Shown piece by piece: positions 1 through 9,811 of a DNA stretch of 64,000 bases. Every line of letters starts with the position of its first letter. Positions within the stretch are counted from its first letter, which is position 1. The notes below the pieces were generated by a model. That model did not search any database and had not been told where the DNA came from. It saw only the letters and a program-made list of their open reading frames with translations. The stretch is from Saccharopolyspora spinosa NRRL 18395 (GTDB lineage: Bacteria; Actinomycetota; Actinomycetes; Mycobacteriales; Pseudonocardiaceae). Made by a program: the position numbers and the translations under genes. The stretch covers positions 1,659,992 to 1,723,991 of the forward strand of contig NZ_GL877879.1 of assembly GCF_000194155.1 (NCBI RefSeq), read 5' to 3'.

Positions 1-107
1 ACAACGCAACCACCCCACCCACAACGCCATCCCCCAGGCAGCATGACCTCACCTCAAAAGAGCCACACCCAATTGAAACTGCTGCCAGCCGGTGATCCGT
101 TGGGAAG
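1..107. other. Non-coding window edge
   Basis: No supported gene. The stretch lies 3' of rarA, which reads leftward. It contains an AATTGAAACT string resembling half of the palindrome at 35851-35870, too little to call a repeat copy. Confidence 0.4.
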
Positions 108-1463
108 TCAGTCCTCCCCGCGGATGATGCCGCGGAGCTTCGGCACACGGTCGTTGAGCGTGCGCTCCGCGCCGCGGCCGGTCGGCTGGTAGTAGTCGCG
201 ACCCACCAGCTGGTCGGGCGGGTACTGCTGGGCGAGCACGCCTTCCGGCTTGCTGTGCGGGTACTGGTAGCCCTTGGCGTTGCCGAGCTTGCTCGCCCCG
301 GCGTAATGCCCGTCGCGGAGGTGCGGCGGCACCGGGCCGCCCTTGCCCGCCCGCACGTCGCCCAGCGCCTCGTCGATAGCCATGATCACGGCGTTCGACT
401 TGGGCGCGGTGGCGAGGTGGATGGTGGCCTGCGCCAACGCCAGCCGGCCCTCCGGCATCCCGATGAACTGCACCGCGTGCGCCGCCGCGACGGCGGACTG
501 CAGCGCGGTCGGATCAGCCATGCCGATGTCCTCGCTGGCGTGCACGACGAGTCGGCGCGCGATGAACCTGGGGTCCTCCCCCGCCTCCACCATCCGGGCC
601 AGGTAGTGCAGCGCGGCGTCCACATCGGACCCGCGGATGGACTTGATGAACGCGCTGGCGATGTCGTAGTGCTGGTCGCCGCCTCGGTCGTAGAGCACGG
701 CGGCGCGGTTCACGGTGGCCTCCACCGTCGCCAGGTCGATCGCCTCCGCGCCGGTCGAGCTCGCCGACTCGGCCGCCGCCTCCAACGCGGTCAGTGCCCG
801 CCGCGCGTCGCCGCCGGCGAGCGACACCAGATGCTCCTCCGCCGCCTCTTCCAGGCCCAGCGCCCCGCCCAGGCCACGTTCCTCGCCGACCGCCCGGCGC
901 AGCAGCGTGCGGATGTCGTCGTCCTCCAGGCTGCGCAGTTGCAACACGAGGGATCGCGAGAGCAGCGGGGCCACCACGGAGAAGTACGGGTTCTCCGTGG
1001 TGGCCGCCACGAGCAGCACGGTGCGGTCCTCGACCGCACCCAGCAGGGCGTCCTGCTGGGTCTTAGAGAAGCGGTGCACCTCGTCGATGAACAGCACCGT
1101 CGACTCGCCGGACCGGCCGAGTCGGCGGCGCGCCTCCTCGATGACGGCACGCACCTCCTTGACGCCGGACGACAGCGCGGACAGCGCCGCGAACCGGCGG
1201 CCGGTGGCCAGCGAGACGAGGTTGGCCAGGGTGGTCTTGCCAGTGCCGGGCGGGCCGTAGAGCAGCACCGACGCCGGTGCGGCCCCTTCGACCAGGCGGC
1301 GCAGCGGAGCCCCCGCCCCCAGCAGGTGCTGCTGCCCGACGACCTCATCCAACGAGCGGGGCCGCATCCGCACCGCCAACGGCGCGTTCTCGGCCAGCTT
1401 CTCGCCCGCTCGCATCTCGGTGTCGGCGCCGAACAGCCCTTCGTCGAACAAGCCCTCGCTCAC
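108..1463 (-). CDS. rarA: Replication-associated recombination protein A (RarA/MgsA AAA+ ATPase)
   Basis: 451 residues from a GTG start. RarA is a clamp-loader-like AAA+ ATPase acting at stalled replication forks. A Walker A motif (GPPGTGKTT) lies near residue 70 and a Walker B (LFIDEVH) near residue 125. The C-terminal half carries the MgsA tetramerisation region with the family block [15 protein letters not shown], and length is normal. It reads in the same direction as the SulP gene upstream, 30 bp away, but no functional link is evident. Confidence 0.95.
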   Translation of the reverse strand: MSEGLFDEGLFGADTEMRAGEKLAENAPLAVRMRPRSLDEVVGQQHLLGAGAPLRRLVEGAAPASVLLYGPPGTGKTTLANLVSLATGRRFAALSALSSGVKEVRAVIEEARRRLGRSGESTVLFIDEVHRFSKTQQDALLGAVEDRTVLLVAATTENPYFSVVAPLLSRSLVLQLRSLEDDDIRTLLRRAVGEERGLGGALGLEEAAEEHLVSLAGGDARRALTALEAAAESASSTGAEAIDLATVEATVNRAAVLYDRGGDQHYDIASAFIKSIRGSDVDAALHYLARMVEAGEDPRFIARRLVVHASEDIGMADPTALQSAVAAAHAVQFIGMPEGRLALAQATIHLATAPKSNAVIMAIDEALGDVRAGKGGPVPPHLRDGHYAGASKLGNAKGYQYPHSKPEGVLAQQYPPDQLVGRDYYQPTGRGAERTLNDRVPKLRGIIRGED

Positions 1464-1493
1464 ACCCCGACGCTACCGGTCACCCCTGACCGC

Positions 1494-3008
1494 TCAGCCC
1501 ACCCGGGCGGGCAGGGCGACCTCGACTGTGCAGTCTCCTCGGCGCCGCTGGGCCGCCCAGTGCTCGACCGCTTGGTGGCAGGCGCGATCGAGGTGCCGGA
1601 CCATCGTCAGGTCGAGGTGCACGTGCTTGCTCGTCGGCAGCTGTTCGAGGTGGTCCAGCAGCCGTGGCAGCCGCAGGAACGTCGCGTTGCCGCCCATCTC
1701 GACGCGCACGTGCTCATCACCGTGCTGGGCCGTCACCGACAGCCGCGAGACCTCGATCGCGGTCTTGACGATGGCGACCGCGAGACCGGCCAGGGTGCCG
1801 ATCAGCAGGTCGGTGGCCACGATCATGGTCGCGGTCAGCACCAGCACGAAAGCCTCGGAGCGGTGTTCCCGCACCAGCGCGACGACCTGCCGCAGCTCCA
1901 GCAGCTTCCAGCCGGCCTGGATCAGCAGGGCCGCGAGCACGGCCGTCGGGATGAAGGCGAGCACGCCCGGCAGCAGCACCACGAACAGCAGCAGCCAGAA
2001 CCCGTGCAGCACGCGGGAGAGCTTGGTCTTCGCGCCGGCCTGCACGTTCGCGGCGCTGCGCACGATGACCGCGGTCATTGGCAACGCCCCGAGCAGGCCG
2101 CAGAGCGCGTTGCCCGCGCCCTGCGCGACGAGTTCCTTGTTGTACTGCGTCTTCGGGCGGTCGTGCATGCGGTCCACGGCAGCGGCGCTGAACAGGCTTT
2201 CCGCCGAGGCGATCAGGGCGAAGGTCAGGATCGAACCCAGCACGGCGGGCGTGACGAGTTCGCCCCAAGCAGCGGCGGTGGGGATGTTCAGCGCCGCGAG
2301 CAGCGAGCCGACCTCCACCTTGTGCACCGGCATCGTGGCGATCGCCGCCAAGGCGCTGGTCGCCACGACGGCCACCAGTGCGCCGGGCACGAGCCGCAGC
2401 CTCGCTGGCACCTTCTTCCAGACGGTCATGATCACCAGGGCCAGTACCGCCAGCACCAGCCCGCTGCCGCCCTCCGGGCTGGTCACCGCGGTGACCAGCA
2501 GATCCGGGATACCGGCGACCTTCGTCCAGGTGGAGTCGGGCTGCGCGAGCCCGCCCACCGGGTAGATCTGGCCGAGGATCAGCACCAGCCCGATGCCGGC
2601 GAGCATGCCCTGCACCACCGACGGCGAGATCGCCCGGAACCAGGTGCCGAGCCTGCTCAGCCCGAGCACGATCTGGACCACGCCGGCGCCGAGCACGATC
2701 ACGCCGAGCGCGCCAAGCCCGTGCTTGTCCACGGCCGAGGCCACCAGCACGGTCAGCCCCGCTGCGGGGCCGCTCACCTGCATCGTGCTGCCGGGCAGCA
2801 GGCCGACCACGAGCCCACCGACGATGCCGGTGACGATGCCCAGTTCGGCGGGGACGCCGGAGGCGACGGCCACGCCGACGCACAGCGGCACCGCCACCAG
2901 GAACACCACCAGCGAGGCCCCCAGGTCGGCACCGAAGGTGGCCTTCGGCCAGCGCGGCACGCCGAGGCTGCGGCGCGCCGGGCGAGGCGTTTCGAGTCGA
3001 GTCGTCAC
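1494..3008 (-). CDS. SulP-family inorganic anion transporter
   Basis: 504 residues with about ten hydrophobic segments and the SulP N-terminal signature (GVPAELGIVTGIVGG, then QVSGPAAGLTVL). The last ~85 residues form a STAS-like cytoplasmic domain. SulP proteins move sulfate, bicarbonate or other anions. The next gene upstream on the same strand is a beta-carbonic anhydrase, an arrangement known for bicarbonate/CO2-handling SulP proteins, so bicarbonate is the favoured substrate. That assignment is inference from context. Confidence 0.9.
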   Translation of the reverse strand: MTTRLETPRPARRSLGVPRWPKATFGADLGASLVVFLVAVPLCVGVAVASGVPAELGIVTGIVGGLVVGLLPGSTMQVSGPAAGLTVLVASAVDKHGLGALGVIVLGAGVVQIVLGLSRLGTWFRAISPSVVQGMLAGIGLVLILGQIYPVGGLAQPDSTWTKVAGIPDLLVTAVTSPEGGSGLVLAVLALVIMTVWKKVPARLRLVPGALVAVVATSALAAIATMPVHKVEVGSLLAALNIPTAAAWGELVTPAVLGSILTFALIASAESLFSAAAVDRMHDRPKTQYNKELVAQGAGNALCGLLGALPMTAVIVRSAANVQAGAKTKLSRVLHGFWLLLFVVLLPGVLAFIPTAVLAALLIQAGWKLLELRQVVALVREHRSEAFVLVLTATMIVATDLLIGTLAGLAVAIVKTAIEVSRLSVTAQHGDEHVRVEMGGNATFLRLPRLLDHLEQLPTSKHVHLDLTMVRHLDRACHQAVEHWAAQRRRGDCTVEVALPARVG

Positions 3009-3094
3009 GATGCCCTCCAGGGCAGGTTGGAATGCGGGAAACGGGTATCGCGCCGCGCACCTGGCGGTGCGGGCGTCGACCCGGTGGACGGGAG

Positions 3095-3691
3095 TTAGAG
3101 CGGGAGGAAGTCCGGCACTTCCGGAGTTTGCGGGCAGGCGTAGACGAGACCGGTGTCGATCTCGTAGAACCAGCCGTGCAACCGCAGCTCACCGGCGTCG
3201 AGCCGGTCCCGGATGAACGGGTATTCGCGCAGCGTCTGCAGCTGCGCGTGGATGTGCCGCTTGCTCTCGGCGCGCACGCTCGGATCGTCCGGTTCGACAC
3301 CGGCCAGCCCGTCGGTGCCGAGCCAGGTCCGCAGCGCCGGCAGTTCCTCCAAGCCGCGCCCGGCCAGGGCCAACGCCGTCACGGCACCGCAGTGCGAGTG
3401 CCCGCAGACGATGATCTCCGGGACGCGCAGCTGCAGCACGGCGTACTCGATTGTGGCCATTTCGCTGGACGCCGAGTTCGGCGCGTATTTCGGCACCACA
3501 TTGCCGGCCGTCCGCAGTTCGAACAGATTCCCCGGTTCGGCGCCGGTGATCTGGGACGGGATCACCCGCGAATCGGAGCAACCGATGAACAGCGCGGCCG
3601 GTTTCTGACCTGCGGCGAGCTGCCTGCGGCGGTCAGCGGAAAGCATGCTCGGGTGTTGCCGAGCGTGTCGCACGAAATGTTCGAAGCTCAT
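3095..3691 (-). CDS. Beta-class carbonic anhydrase
   Basis: 198 residues from ATG 3691 (MSFEHF), chosen over a longer reading because AGAGAGG lies a few bases upstream. Interconverts CO2 and bicarbonate using zinc. The beta-class zinc ligands are visible as CSDSR (Cys, Asp) and HSHCG (His, Cys). It lies 86 bp upstream of the SulP transporter and is probably co-transcribed with it, forming a bicarbonate uptake/conversion pair. Confidence 0.94.
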   Translation of the reverse strand: MSFEHFVRHARQHPSMLSADRRRQLAAGQKPAALFIGCSDSRVIPSQITGAEPGNLFELRTAGNVVPKYAPNSASSEMATIEYAVLQLRVPEIIVCGHSHCGAVTALALAGRGLEELPALRTWLGTDGLAGVEPDDPSVRAESKRHIHAQLQTLREYPFIRDRLDAGELRLHGWFYEIDTGLVYACPQTPEVPDFLPL

Positions 3692-3736
3692 TGTCGCCTC
3701 TCTGATTGTCTGCTCGGAATATGCCGCGAGCATCGA

Positions 3737-4111
3737 TCAGTGGCGGACCACCTGGAGGACGGCGGGGGAATGTCTGACCTTGGCGAAGGCGTCGTGCGGT
3801 TTGCTCCTCGCGTTCGGGAATTTCCCCGTCAGCACCTGCTTCCCGATATCGACGACGTGCTGCTGTCCCCGCGGCAGGAGCGGGCGGCGACCTTCCTGGC
3901 CGTCGCTGCAACGCCGGTACAACGCGATGCCCGGCACCCGTTCGCGCAGCTTCTCGCCGTCCCGGTGTTCGTTGGTCTCGGACTTCGTTTCCCCAGGCCC
4001 GGTGCGAAACTGCGGGCCGGCTTCGGCGTTGAGCGGCCCCAGCAAGGCGAGCACGACCGCCAAGAGCAGGAACAACCCCGCCCTCGTGATCCGCCATGCC
4101 TTGCCGCGCAC
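3737..4111 (-). CDS. Small putative secreted protein, unknown function
   Basis: 124 residues from GTG 4111, which has GGGAGG seven bases upstream; a longer in-frame reading to 4255 lacks such a site. Residues ~6-28 form a basic-then-hydrophobic signal peptide or anchor (RITRAGLFLLLAVVLALLG). The mature part is polar with a single cysteine. No family recognised. It lies 45 bp upstream of the carbonic anhydrase start and may share its transcript. Confidence 0.6.
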   Translation of the reverse strand: MRGKAWRITRAGLFLLLAVVLALLGPLNAEAGPQFRTGPGETKSETNEHRDGEKLRERVPGIALYRRCSDGQEGRRPLLPRGQQHVVDIGKQVLTGKFPNARSKPHDAFAKVRHSPAVLQVVRH

Positions 4112-4449
4112 GAATGCCTCCCGTAATAGAGCAGCCGATCCCCTTCCGGCGCCATCGACGGTAGCGGGGAGAAGTAGCGAGACGCTGAACCAAAGGTATC
4201 CGACAACTGCGGTACGAGCGCAAGTCACAGTTCCGGTCACGCCGCCCGGAAACAAATGAAGAGGTTCTAATGCAACCCGGTTCGACCTGCGAATTCACCC
4301 GTATGCCGGGTGGACAAGAGGCCCATCACTGCGCTGCGTAAACGATGTTCACTACGGACCGTATTCGAGATGTGACCAGCATTACCGCAACGAAGTAGTC
4401 GAGCAGCCGAAGCTTATTCAGCCATGCAACATGCCCGAAACACGAAATC
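4112..4449. other. Intergenic, no gene seen
   Basis: 338 bp between the 3' end of the GNAT remnant and the start of the small secreted protein, both reading leftward. It should hold the promoter of the secreted protein/carbonic anhydrase/SulP group. No convincing promoter, repeat or small gene could be picked out. Confidence 0.4.
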
Positions 4450-5178
4450 CTAGCGAACCCGATAGCGGTACTCGTGCGAGGGCGCGAAGCCCAGTGCCTC
4501 GTAGCACCGCCGCGCACCGGGATTGTCCGCCTCGACCTGGAGGAAGAACCGCCCCGCCCCGGCACCCGACGCCCACCGAACTCCCGCGCGCAGGACCGCG
4601 CTGGCCACGCCACGCCGCCGCCAGTCGGGATGCGTGGCCATGCAGTAGATCCCGCACCAACCGTCCGAAACGGCGAACATCCCGACCCCGACCGGAACAC
4701 CGCCGTGCAGGGCAATGGCGAACCGCACGGGCTACGGAACGCGGTCCAGGCTCGCCTCCGGCCTGCTGCCCACCGCCTCACCGGCGACGAGCCAGGACGG
4801 CCGCGGCCCGGACTCCAGCCGGACCTCGAACGGCGCACCCGGGGATTCGGCTAGCACCCGCTCGCCACCGGCGAACATGACGGCCGTGGAACCGACGATG
4901 CGGTAGTCCCGACCGGCCAGGAACGCATCCAGCTCGGCATGCCGGTCCAGCGGGCTGACCTGCACGACCGGCGCGGCGTCCCGAGCGGCGTAGAACTTCT
5001 CCACGCTCTCGACCGCCGTTTCGGGATCCGCCACGACCTCGGGCGGCAGCGCCGAGTTCGAGCGCCTGCGGTTCAGCAGCCCGCAGTGCCGCAGCAGCCA
5101 GCCGTCGACCCGTTCGATCGTCGAAGCGGGCCAGGTCGCGACGGCGGCCCGCTCGATCTCCGACTCGGCGAAACCCAC
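4450..5178 (-). pseudogene. GNAT acetyltransferase interrupted by an in-frame TAG
   Basis: Two open segments in the same frame are separated only by a TAG at 4732-4734 (codon 149 from GTG 5178). The start is preceded by GGGAG. The N-terminal part (WLLRHCGLLNRRRSNSA) and the C-terminal part (THPDWRRRGVASAVL acetyl-CoA loop, then NPGARRCYEALGF) together match one two-part GNAT of about 242 residues. CAG or TGG to TAG would explain it by one substitution. Either a recent pseudogene, a sequence error, or two polypeptides; the coenzyme-A loop sits wholly in the second part. Confidence 0.75.
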
Positions 5179-5341
5179 CCGCGCTCCCGATGCATATGAT
5201 GCACGACTCCGTATACACATCCAAGCATGGGACGCGAAGGCTCACAACTCAACTAGGAGGCCGCGCCCCGCCAGGCAGCGTCAGCCGCTTTCCCCCACCA
5301 CACCAAAACGCCCGCGGCCGCGCGCAAGCTCTCGTAGGCGC

Positions 5342-6556
5342 CTACTCGGTCCGGAACGCCGGGTACGGCTGCAGGTGAAGCGCACCGGCACCGAAGCGGT
5401 CCACCAGCGCGTCGACCACGCGGTCCGCGAACTCCGCCACGTCGGCCATGTCCGCCCTGTCCGCGTCCGAACGCAGGTGCCGCCACCGGTCGACCAGCGC
5501 CGTGCTGCGGCGCGGTGAAGGCATGTGCAGGTCGATCGGCCGGTCGGTCTCCCCGGTCCGCGGCAGGAACCACCAGGTCGACACCCACACCCACAGCAGC
5601 TGGGCGTTGAACAACCGGGGCATCAGCACCGCGTCGTCGTCCAGCTCCGGCCAGACCTCGACGATCTCCGAACGCCACGTCGACAACATGCTCTCGGCCA
5701 GGTTGGCCGGCAGCGCGTACGAGCACCACGACGACGGGAACGGGTACTGCAGGTACGCGGCGTCCATCGCGACATCGCGCACGCAACCCCACTCGAAGTC
5801 CAGGAACCGCACACCGCTGCTACCGGTCACGAGGCTGTTGTCCGGGCAGATGTCCGACGGGCTGAACGCCCGGTACCGGCTCGACTCCAGCAGCTCGGCG
5901 GCGGCGGTCAGCCGCTCCACCATCAGCGGCGGGGTGTCCACGCCGAGGGTCTGCGACAGCAGCTCGGGCAGCTCGCCCACCGAACGCACGATGTCGTCGG
6001 CGACCGGGTCGGTCCACGACTTCGCGCCCAGTCGGCGCATCAGCGCGTCGAAGTCCGCCTCGCAGCCGGCAGTGGTGCAGTGCAGCCGCCCCAGCGCCCG
6101 AGCCCACGCCAGCAGCGCCCGCTCCGCCACCCGCGGGTCGTCGGCGAACAGCACGTCGGCCAAGGTGGAGCCCCGCCCGAGGTCCTCCAGCACCAGCAGG
6201 CGCTCGGCGGCATCGTGCGCGATGAGCTCCGGGCCGACCCGGGCCTCCGGCGGCAGGGCGGTGGTGAGCTGGCAGCTCGCCGCCTCGTGCGCGAACGGGT
6301 CGGAACGGGCCTCCACCGGGCACTCGCCGTAGTGCTTGACCACGACGGTGCGAGGCAGCTCGAACGGCGATGCGGCGATCCGCACCCGCATCACGACCGA
6401 ACGGTCACTGCCGCCGAGGTCCTCCGCATCGGCAAGCCGGACCGGTGCTCCCGTCCGCTTGCTCAGCACAGCTTCCGCGGTCCCGACGGTGTCGGTCGCC
6501 TCGGCGCTGGCCGGGACGCGAACCTCCGGGGGGCCGGTGGTGATCTCCACGCTCAT
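5342..6556 (-). CDS. APH-fold phosphotransferase-like protein
   Basis: 404 residues. The aminoglycoside phosphotransferase/choline kinase fold is suggested by VVVKHYG (lysine strand), the catalytic-loop-like SPSDICPDN and the metal-binding DFEWG. The usual HxD of the catalytic loop is replaced by S-S/PSD, so the Asp is present but the His is not. Substrate unknown. It stands alone between decayed genes. Many actinobacterial homologues act on small metabolites, and no resistance role should be assumed. Confidence 0.75.
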   Translation of the reverse strand: MSVEITTGPPEVRVPASAEATDTVGTAEAVLSKRTGAPVRLADAEDLGGSDRSVVMRVRIAASPFELPRTVVVKHYGECPVEARSDPFAHEAASCQLTTALPPEARVGPELIAHDAAERLLVLEDLGRGSTLADVLFADDPRVAERALLAWARALGRLHCTTAGCEADFDALMRRLGAKSWTDPVADDIVRSVGELPELLSQTLGVDTPPLMVERLTAAAELLESSRYRAFSPSDICPDNSLVTGSSGVRFLDFEWGCVRDVAMDAAYLQYPFPSSWCSYALPANLAESMLSTWRSEIVEVWPELDDDAVLMPRLFNAQLLWVWVSTWWFLPRTGETDRPIDLHMPSPRRSTALVDRWRHLRSDADRADMADVAEFADRVVDALVDRFGAGALHLQPYPAFRTE

Positions 6557-6814
6557 CGTCTCCAGACACTACCCCCACAACCTGAACCCAAAAGGGCATG
6601 ACCGGTCAAGTGACACACGATCGGTCAGCACTCGTAACCGCAGCGTGTTCGCCCGACAGTCCTGCCTCCCACTCCTCGACCGGCCATCGGACGTAGTCTC
6701 CCCGTAGACGCTGACGGAACCAAGCGACGACGGCGTTGCACGGCCGCGAAAATTGCGGGACCGCGGCGCTGCACGCCTCACCGCATCTCCCGCATCGGCA
6801 CCCGGCCGGCCAGG

Positions 6815-7451
6815 CTCGCCCGCCTGCCCACCGCAGCGCCAGGACCACGGACGCCGACGCGATGATGCCGACCAGGTTGACCACCAGCCGCCCGAACGAG
6901 CCAGCACATTGTGCCCAGTCGCCGAGCGTAGCCGCCACCACCGCGTAACGGGCGGCGAGCACCATCGCGACCGAGATGAACACGCCGACCAGGACTGCCG
7001 ACATCGCCGAAGTCAGCGACAGCATCCCGGCGGCCCCGGCCAACAGCGACACGATCAGCGACGACCAGCCGACCTGGTGGACGAACGCCACCTGGCTGTT
7101 CTCCGGCAGGCCGAGCCGGTCGATCAGGCCGAGCCGCGGCGGGACACCACCCCGACGGTGATCGCGGCCAGCGGCCCGAACGCGGGGCCGACCACCATCG
7201 CGCCGACGATCGTCACCAGTTAGCCGGTTACCACCCCGACCGCCGAAAGCACGCAGACGATTGACCGGAACGCCAGGAACGTGCCGTTCAACCGACATTC
7301 CTCGCCGGTGCGGGCGATCAACTCGTCCCAGGCCACCGCGTCGCCGCCGGGCACGACCACCAGGTGCGCCGTGCCCGGGGTGCGCCCGGACCCCGGCCAG
7401 CACCCGAACGGTGCACTCGGCCGGACAGATGATCCGCAGGTACAGCACGCG
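6815..7451 (-). pseudogene. DUF389 membrane protein remnant
   Basis: Pieces of a DUF389 (TIGR00341-type) protein lie in order but in different frames. They are MLYLRIICPAECTVRVLAG at the start, then HLVVVPGG, then ARTGEECRLNGTFLAF, then IVGAMVVGPAFGPLAAI, and finally a long hydrophobic part ending VVLALRWAG near 6819. Internal stops (for example 7220-7222), frameshifts and missing central segments rule out a working product. The ATG-equivalent is a GTG at 7448. The remaining ~260 bp to the next gene show nothing else. Confidence 0.75.
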
Positions 7452-7469
7452 GTGCCCACCGCGCCCAGG

Positions 7470-9287
7470 TCAGCCCTGCTTCTCCACCACACCGGGCGGG
7501 AACACCGAGATGCTCTGGTCGCCGACCTGCGCCGCGGGCTTGGCGTCGATCCCGGCTTCCTTGCGCTGCTCGATGGTGATCGGCGACGGCGCGCCGGTCA
7601 GCGGGTCGAAACCGCCGCCGCTCTTCGGGAAGGCGATGACGTCACGCAGCGAGTCGGCACCGGCCAGCAGCATGCAGATCCGGTCCCAGCCGAAGGCGAT
7701 GCCGCCGTGCGGCGGCGGGCCGAACTTGAACGCGTCCAGCAGGAAGCCGAACTTGTCCTGCGCCTGCTCCTGCGAGATGCCGAGCAACTCGAACACCCGC
7801 TCCTGGATGTCGGAGCGGTGGATACGGATCGAGCCGCCGCCGATCTCGTTGCCGTTGCAGACGATGTCGTAGGCCCAGGCCAGCGCGTGCTCGGGATCCT
7901 GGTCGAAGTTGTCGATCCAGTCGGCGTTCGGCGAGGTGAACGGGTGGTGCACGGCGGTCCAGCGGCCGGTGCCGACGGCGACGTCGTCGGTCTCGTCGAC
8001 CGGCTCGAACATCGGGGCGTCCACGACCCACACGAACGACCAGGCGTCGTGGTCTATCAGGCCGCAGCGCTCACCGATCTCCAGCCGCGCCGCGCCGAGC
8101 AGGCCACGGGCCGCCGAGCGCGGGCCGGCGGCGAAGAACACGCAGTCGCCCGGGGACGCGCCCACGGTCTTGGCGAGGCCTTCGCGCTCGGCGTCGGACA
8201 GGTTCTTCGCGACCGGGCCGGACAGCGTGCCGTCGGCCCCGACGAGCACGTAGGCCAAGCCCTTGTGCCCGCGCTGCTTGGCCCACTCCTGCCAGGCGTC
8301 GAGCTGCCGGCGCGGCTGGTCGGCACCGCCGGGCATCACGACGGCCCCGACGTAGGGCGCCTGGAACACCCGGAACGTGGTGTCCTTGAAGTACTCGGTC
8401 ATCTCGGTGAGCTCGAGCCCGAAGCGGAGGTCCGGCTTGTCCGTGCCGTACTTGGCCATCGCCTCGGCGTAGGTCATCCGGGGGATCGGACGCGGGATCT
8501 CGTGGTCGGCCAGCTTGCCCCACAGCGCCGCCAGGACCGCCTCGCCAAGCTCGATCACGTCGTCCTGCTCGACGAAGCTCATCTCGATGTCGAGCTGGGT
8601 GAACTCCGGCTGCCGGTCGGCGCGGAAATCCTCGTCGCGGTAGCAGCGCGCGATCTGGAAGTAGCGTTCCAGGCCGCCGACCATCAGCAGCTGCTTGAAC
8701 AGCTGCGGCGACTGCGGCAGGGCGTACCAGTTGCCGGGCTGCAACCGGGCCGGGATCAGGAAGTCCCGGGCACCCTCCGGCGTCGAACGGGTCATGGTGG
8801 GCGTCTCGACCTCGACGAAGTCGCGGCCGTGCAGCACCTCCCGGGCGAGCCGGTTGACCTCGCTGCGCATCCGCATGATCCGGGCCGGCTCGGCGCGCCG
8901 CAGGTCCAGGTAGCGGTGCTTGAGCCGGACCTCCTCGCCGACCTCCAGGTGCTCGTCCAGCGGGAACGGCAGCGGCGCGGCCTCCGAGAGCACCTCCAGC
9001 CCGGTGACGGTCACCTCGATTTCGCCGGTGGCGATCTCCGGGTTCTCGTTGCCCTCCGGGCGGCGGATCACCTCGCCGGTGACCCGGACGCAGAACTCGG
9101 CGCGCAACCGGTGAGCGCGCTCGGCCATCTCGCCTTCGCGGAAGACCACCTGGGCGACGCCCGATGCGTCGCGCAGATCGATGAAGATGACCCCGCCGTG
9201 ATCGCGACGGCGCGCCACCCACCCGGCGAGGGTGACGGTCTGCCCTGCATGACCGGCGCGAAGCGACCCGGCCTCGTGCGTGCGCAT
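7470..9287 (-). CDS. aspS: Aspartyl-tRNA synthetase
   Basis: 605 residues, the bacterial-type length. N-terminal OB-fold anticodon-binding domain ([21 protein letters not shown]), class II catalytic core with motif 2 ([20 protein letters not shown]), the GAD insertion, and motif 3 near the C-terminus (GIAFGWDRI). Charges tRNA-Asp (and possibly tRNA-Asn in genomes with GatCAB). ATG 9287 follows AAGGAG by 13 bases; GTG 9290 directly before it is an equally possible start. Confidence 0.96.
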   Translation of the reverse strand: MRTHEAGSLRAGHAGQTVTLAGWVARRRDHGGVIFIDLRDASGVAQVVFREGEMAERAHRLRAEFCVRVTGEVIRRPEGNENPEIATGEIEVTVTGLEVLSEAAPLPFPLDEHLEVGEEVRLKHRYLDLRRAEPARIMRMRSEVNRLAREVLHGRDFVEVETPTMTRSTPEGARDFLIPARLQPGNWYALPQSPQLFKQLLMVGGLERYFQIARCYRDEDFRADRQPEFTQLDIEMSFVEQDDVIELGEAVLAALWGKLADHEIPRPIPRMTYAEAMAKYGTDKPDLRFGLELTEMTEYFKDTTFRVFQAPYVGAVVMPGGADQPRRQLDAWQEWAKQRGHKGLAYVLVGADGTLSGPVAKNLSDAEREGLAKTVGASPGDCVFFAAGPRSAARGLLGAARLEIGERCGLIDHDAWSFVWVVDAPMFEPVDETDDVAVGTGRWTAVHHPFTSPNADWIDNFDQDPEHALAWAYDIVCNGNEIGGGSIRIHRSDIQERVFELLGISQEQAQDKFGFLLDAFKFGPPPHGGIAFGWDRICMLLAGADSLRDVIAFPKSGGGFDPLTGAPSPITIEQRKEAGIDAKPAAQVGDQSISVFPPGVVEKQG

Positions 9288-9811
9288 CACGGGTATTGAG
9301 CTCCTTCTTCCGCTGTTCAGCGCTTGACGGTACTGACGTGTAGCTGGTCCCGGGCCTCGCCGCACCCGATCGTCGGGAAGCCTCCGATCACGGTGTTCAG
9401 CAGCCAGGACGCAAGACATTAAGGCTAGCCAACGGGCACCGGGGCGCAGCGCGCAGGTGCCGCGCGTCGGACCCGCCGACGCGGAGCGTGACCGCGCCCC
9501 GCTACGTCGCCGCCACCACCCTGCCAGTTCGCGGCGGCGGTGTCCGGTTCGCCCGTTCGCCGCAGCGACACCAAATGGTCGATACCAATTTCACCTCTGA
9601 TGGTCCACAATTCAAGCGATTCGAGGCACCGGCGACGATCACGCGATGGCATTGTTAGGCACCCGCGAAGCGATGAAGGAGGCGATTTCCCACCTTTAGT
9701 ACCTCCGGTTTCCTCCTTTGGTCGGAGGCGCCTACCGGAACTCGGTCGTTGCGCAACACTGACCCCACTGTTTAGCGTAAGTTCGGAATTCGGCGGACAC
9801 GAGGAGTAACG
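9288..9811. other. Divergent intergenic region
   Basis: 524 bp between aspS and the divergent regulator at 9812. It must hold both promoters. The stretch 9680-9745 has repeated CCTCCGGT/CGGAGG strings that could fold. No small gene with a ribosome site was found. Confidence 0.4.

Noticed and set aside
255-3098. Long plus-strand reading frame of 947 codons opposite rarA and sulP
   Set aside because: Arg/His/Gln-rich translation with no domain, antisense to two clear genes; a shadow of high-GC codon use.
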